From NCBI GenBank assembly GCA_903895005.1, contig CAITSH010000009.1:1-19171 (forward strand): DNA of 19,171 nt, given 5' to 3'. Made by a program: the position numbers and the translations under genes. Origin of the DNA: an uncultured Pseudomonadota bacterium (GTDB taxonomy: Bacteria > Pseudomonadota > Gammaproteobacteria > Burkholderiales > SG8-39). The notes under the pieces are model-generated. The model worked only from the letters and a program-made list of their open reading frames with translations, did no database searches and had not been told where the DNA came from. Shown piece by piece: positions 16,294 through 19,171 of the stretch (its first letter is position 1; each line of letters begins with the position of its first letter).

Positions 16294-16820
16294 CTCGATC
16301 CTGGAAAATTATCCTACTCGTTGCCGTTATGATCTGCGCCGGCGCCGGAGGATATGTCGTGCAACAGCAGAAACGGACCGAAACCAGCCAGAACAAGGCC
16401 GTGCAGCAATTGCTTGCCCTCACGCTCCCCGATCCGGCGGGAAAACCGCAGCCACTCGCGCAATGGCGCGGCAAGGTTCTGGTTATTAACTTCTGGGCCA
16501 CCTGGTGCGATCCATGTCGAGAAGAAATTCCGGGGCTGATCCGATTGCGAGAAAAATATGCCGGCAAAAATATTGAAGTGGTTGGCATTGCCCTTGATTC
16601 GGCATCTAAAGTACGTCAATTTGCAGATTCGGTAAAAATCACGTATCCACTCGTAATAGGGGGAGGCGAGAGCATCGAATTAGCCCGGCTTCTAGGGGAC
16701 GTTGCCGGCGGCCTGCCGTTCACCGTCCTGCTGAACGCCAACACAGGGATTGTGTATTCTCATCTCGGACTGCTCAAGGAGCCGGAACTGGATCGCAGAC
16801 TGGCGGCGCTAGCGCACTGA
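16290..16820 (+). CDS. TlpA-type thiol:disulfide oxidoreductase (membrane-anchored thioredoxin-fold protein)
   Basis: 176 residues. TlpA/ResA-like proteins are periplasmic thioredoxin-fold reductants, often for cytochrome c or metallocentre assembly. The N-terminal helix at about 6-24 is uncleaved anchor or signal peptide. The thioredoxin domain begins near 42 with LLALTLPDPAGKPQPLAQWR (41-60), the active site is NFWATWCDPCREEIPGL (67-83) with C73 and C76, and the cis-proline is P143 in GGLPFTVLLN (140-149). The start GTG at 16290 overlaps the stop of the preceding gene as GTGA, so the two are translationally coupled. No cytochrome or Dsb genes are in the window, so the substrate is unknown. 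Confidence 0.92.
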   Translation: MTRSWKIILLVAVMICAGAGGYVVQQQKRTETSQNKAVQQLLALTLPDPAGKPQPLAQWRGKVLVINFWATWCDPCREEIPGLIRLREKYAGKNIEVVGIALDSASKVRQFADSVKITYPLVIGGGESIELARLLGDVAGGLPFTVLLNANTGIVYSHLGLLKEPELDRRLAALAH

Positions 16821-16891
16821 TTCCTCGGGTATTTCGGTCATCTTCCGCGAATTACTAGACAAAATGCATCGATTTGCGTCAAACTTCAGCC

Positions 16892-17365
16892 ATGGCAAAG
16901 ACCAAAAGTAAGGCCTCGGCCCGACGTAGCGCCAAAAAAATCCTGGTGATTCACGGTCCCAACCTGAATCTGCTTGGAACGCGCGAACCCGCCATCTACG
17001 GCAGCGAAACGCTTGCCGACATCAACCGCAAACTGGCGGCCGATGCCGGCGCGAACGGCGTGCAACTCGAAAGCTTTCAAAGCAATCACGAAGGTGCGCT
17101 CATCGACCGCATCCAAGCCGCAAAAACACAAAAAGTCGACTGGATCATCATTAATCCGGCCGGCTACACCCACACCAGCGTGGCGATGCGGGACGCATTG
17201 TCAGGCGTGGGAATTCCCTTTATTGAGGTGCATTTGTCCAATATTCACGCAAGGGAAGCATTCCGCCACCACTCGTACTTTTCCGACATCGCCGCAGGCA
17301 CCATTGTTGGCCTAGGCAGTCATGGCTACTTCGCCGCCCTGCGGCACATCATCGCGCTGTCCTAG
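16892..17365 (+). CDS. aroQ: Type II 3-dehydroquinate dehydratase AroQ
   Basis: 157 residues, about 10-15 longer than many AroQ proteins because of a basic Lys/Ala/Ser-rich leader (1-16). AroQ dehydrates 3-dehydroquinate to 3-dehydroshikimate, the third shikimate-pathway step, as a dodecamer. Family motifs are complete: [20 protein letters not shown] (17-36) with catalytic-loop R31 and Y36, [14 protein letters not shown] (62-75), [17 protein letters not shown] (87-103), and [20 protein letters not shown] (111-130) with catalytic H114. The ATG at 16892 is preferred; the frame is open to a TTG at 16874, and no ribosome site is clear. aroQ directly before accB-accC is a familiar arrangement in proteobacteria. 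The stop codon lies inside a tandem 15-base duplication. Confidence 0.96.
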   Translation: MAKTKSKASARRSAKKILVIHGPNLNLLGTREPAIYGSETLADINRKLAADAGANGVQLESFQSNHEGALIDRIQAAKTQKVDWIIINPAGYTHTSVAMRDALSGVGIPFIEVHLSNIHAREAFRHHSYFSDIAAGTIVGLGSHGYFAALRHIIALS

Positions 17366-17386
17366 CGACATCTGTCCTAGCGACAT
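17357..17386 (+). repeat. Perfect 15-bp tandem duplication over the aroQ stop codon
   Basis: CTGTCCTAGCGACAT occurs twice without a gap (17357-17371 and 17372-17386). The first copy holds the last codons of aroQ and its TAG; the second lies in the aroQ-accB gap and carries a second copy of the TAG. The duplication does not change the protein. Confidence 0.97.
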
Positions 17387-17428
17387 TCCGGCCGGCATCG
17401 CCGACCGCATCAACCGGAGGCAACTCCC

Positions 17429-17893
17429 ATGGATTTAAGAAAACTCAAAAAGCTGATCGACCTTGTTGAAGAGTCCGGTATTGCCGAACTTGAGGTAACG
17501 GAAGGCGAGGAAAAGGTCAAAATCGTCAAGGGCGGTCGCGCCCAGGAAACGGTCTACGTGCAGGCGGCACCGCAGATTGCACAACAGGCGCCAGCGCCTG
17601 TTGCAGCACAGGCGGTAGCACCCGCCGCCACCAAGATTGAAACACCCGCGGCACCGGAAGGGCACGTTGTCAAATCGCCGATGGTCGGTACGTTTTACCG
17701 TTCGGCATCGCCGGGCGCCAAATCCTTCGCCGAAGTTGGCGACACCGTCAAAGCCGGCCAGACGGTCTGCATCATCGAAGCCATGAAACTGATGAACGAA
17801 ATTGAAACCGATAAGGAAGGCGTCATCACTGCCATCCTGATCGAAAACGGCCAGCCCGTGGAATACGGCGAGCCCTTGTTTGTGATCGGCTGA
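17429..17893 (+). CDS. accB: Biotin carboxyl carrier protein of acetyl-CoA carboxylase
   Basis: 154 residues, normal length. AccB carries biotin between the biotin carboxylase (AccC) and the carboxyltransferase in the first step of fatty-acid synthesis. The N-terminal [20 protein letters not shown] (1-20) is the family helix, followed by an Ala/Pro/Gln-rich flexible linker (about 45-77) and the biotinyl domain (78-154). The biotinylated lysine is K120 in [12 protein letters not shown] (115-126), and the [17 protein letters not shown] 'thumb' region is at 84-100. A good ribosome site CGGAGG lies 8 bases before the ATG. accC begins 11 bases after the stop; together they form the usual accBC operon. 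Confidence 0.98.
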   Translation: MDLRKLKKLIDLVEESGIAELEVTEGEEKVKIVKGGRAQETVYVQAAPQIAQQAPAPVAAQAVAPAATKIETPAAPEGHVVKSPMVGTFYRSASPGAKSFAEVGDTVKAGQTVCIIEAMKLMNEIETDKEGVITAILIENGQPVEYGEPLFVIG

Positions 17894-17904
17894 TCCGCGT
17901 GGCA

Positions 17905-19171
17905 ATGTTTGAAAAAATCCTGATCGCAAACCGGGGCGAAATCGCCCTGCGCATTCAACGCGCCTGCCGCGAAATGGACATCAAGACGGTCGTGGTCCAT
18001 TCGGAGGCCGATAGCGAGGCGAAATACGTAAAGCTTGCCGACGAATCCGTTTGCATCGGACCGGCCCCCTCCAAAGACAGTTACCTCAACGTCCCGGCCA
18101 TCATCAGCGCCGCCGAAGTCACGGATGCAGAAGCGATTCATCCGGGCTATGGCTTCTTGTCGGAAAACGCCGATTTCGCCGAACGCGTCGAGAAAAGCGG
18201 CTTTGTATTCATTGGCCCGCGCCCCGAAAACATCCGCTTGATGGGCGACAAAGTGAGCGCCAAAGCCGCGATGATCAAAGCCGGTGTGCCGTGCGTCCCG
18301 GGCTCAGAGGGCGCCTTGCCCGAAACAGCGGCGGAGATTGTAAAGATCGCCCGCGCCATCAAGTATCCGGTAATCATCAAGGCGGCCGGCGGCGGTGGCG
18401 GACGCGGCATGCGCGTTGTGCATACCGAGGCGGCGCTGGTATCGGCTGTCAACCTGACGCGCGCCGAAGCGCAGGCGGCGTTCGGCAATCCCATGGTCTA
18501 CATGGAAAAGTACCTCGAGAATCCGCGTCATATCGAAATCCAGGTGTTATGCGACGGCTTCAAGAACGCTGTATACCTCGGTGAGCGTGACTGCTCGATG
18601 CAACGCCGCCATCAAAAAGTTCTGGAAGAGGCGCCGGCGCCCGAAATCACCGAAAAACTGCGCGCCCGCGTCGGCGAGCGCTGCATTGAGGCCTGCAAAC
18701 GCATCAACTATCGCGGTGTCGGAACCTTCGAGTTCCTGTACGAAAATGGCGAGTTCTATTTCATTGAAATGAACACGCGGATACAGGTCGAACACCCGGT
18801 CACCGAAATGGTGACCGGCATAGACCTCGTGCAGCAGCAAATCCTCGTCGCGGCGGGCAACAAGCTCACCATGCGCCAGCGGGACATTACCCTGCGCGGC
18901 CATGCCATCGAATGCCGCATCAATGCGGAAGATCCTTACCGTTTCACCCCGTCCCCCGGTCGCATAACGTCCTACCATCCACCGGGTGGCCCGGGGATAC
19001 GGGTCGACTCGCACGTGTACCAGGGCTATTTTGTGCCGCCGAATTACGATTCGATGGTGGGCAAGGTGATAGCCTACGGCGATACCCGTGACCAGGCCAT
19101 ACGCCGCATGCGCATCGCCCTGTCGGAGATGGCGGTGGAGGGCATTCAGACCAACCTGCCTTTGCACCGGG
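17905..19171 (+). CDS. accC: Biotin carboxylase subunit of acetyl-CoA carboxylase (3' end cut by window)
   Basis: 422 codons are present of about 450; the frame is intact to the right edge and lacks only the C-terminus. AccC carboxylates the biotin on AccB using ATP and bicarbonate. It starts [17 protein letters not shown] (1-17), typical of the family; a GTG six bases upstream is also in frame but less likely. The ATP-grasp fold shows [16 protein letters not shown] (78-93), the glycine-rich loop [12 protein letters not shown] (159-170), [18 protein letters not shown] (227-244), and the catalytic [14 protein letters not shown] (288-301) with the metal ligand E288 and R292. It follows accB by 11 bases with no strong ribosome site, so translation may be coupled. 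No disruption is seen. Confidence 0.97.
   Translation, partial: MFEKILIANRGEIALRIQRACREMDIKTVVVHSEADSEAKYVKLADESVCIGPAPSKDSYLNVPAIISAAEVTDAEAIHPGYGFLSENADFAERVEKSGFVFIGPRPENIRLMGDKVSAKAAMIKAGVPCVPGSEGALPETAAEIVKIARAIKYPVIIKAAGGGGGRGMRVVHTEAALVSAVNLTRAEAQAAFGNPMVYMEKYLENPRHIEIQVLCDGFKNAVYLGERDCSMQRRHQKVLEEAPAPEITEKLRARVGERCIEACKRINYRGVGTFEFLYENGEFYFIEMNTRIQVEHPVTEMVTGIDLVQQQILVAAGNKLTMRQRDITLRGHAIECRINAEDPYRFTPSPGRITSYHPPGGPGIRVDSHVYQGYFVPPNYDSMVGKVIAYGDTRDQAIRRMRIALSEMAVEGIQTNLPLHR

Noticed and set aside
1..19171. Mobile element, CRISPR array, toxin-antitoxin or other accessory system
   Set aside because: All sizeable coding regions are core-type genes in typical neighbourhoods; I saw no transposase, integrase, spaced repeats or small paired genes.

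Overview
The window is chromosomal DNA from a GC-rich betaproteobacterium. The gene content (Chp-type pilus chemosensory genes, a rubredoxin beside thiD/thiE/hemL, mpl with yqiA, aroQ-accB-accC) resembles Rhodocyclales/Nitrosomonadales relatives, but the sequence alone does not fix the genus. It is almost wholly core housekeeping DNA. I see no rRNA, tRNA, insertion sequence, prophage, CRISPR array or integrated element, and no gap between genes exceeds about 210 bases.

Left part, minus strand (1-4471): a type IV pilus chemosensory operon in the order pilG, pilH, pilI, pilJ, pilL. It encodes two CheY-like regulators, a CheW-like adaptor, a membrane chemoreceptor and the first ~108 residues of the CheA/PilL hybrid kinase, which leaves the window at base 1. 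A rubredoxin gene lies upstream on the same strand. A candidate promoter sits just before pilG.

Plus strand (4618-7632): thiD and thiE make thiamine phosphate, and hemL makes 5-aminolevulinate for haem. They diverge from the rubredoxin gene. Between hemL and the convergent mscL is a ~200-base gap holding what looks like a decayed N-terminal piece of a GNAT acetyltransferase.

Minus strand (7843-15489), in transcription order: mpl (murein peptide recycling), yqiA-like esterase (overlapping mpl by 4 bases), an RNase II/R-family exoribonuclease, a TonB-like protein, mtgA (peptidoglycan glycosyltransferase), mgtE (Mg2+ channel) and mscL (mechanosensitive channel). Much of this set concerns the cell envelope. 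Two adjacent perfect hairpins sit between yqiA and the RNase gene, only ~25 bases from the RNase start.

Plus strand (15688-19171): a small nucleotidyltransferase-like protein of unknown role, a TlpA-type thioredoxin overlapping it by 4 bases, aroQ (type II dehydroquinase), accB and accC (acetyl-CoA carboxylase biotin carrier and biotin carboxylase; accC is cut by the right edge). A perfect 15-base tandem duplication covers the aroQ stop codon.

I found no convincing new multi-gene system. The points most worth a second look are the nucleotidyltransferase-like/TlpA pair, the hairpins ahead of the RNase gene, the GNAT remnant, and an Asp-to-Glu change in the RNase active-site signature.
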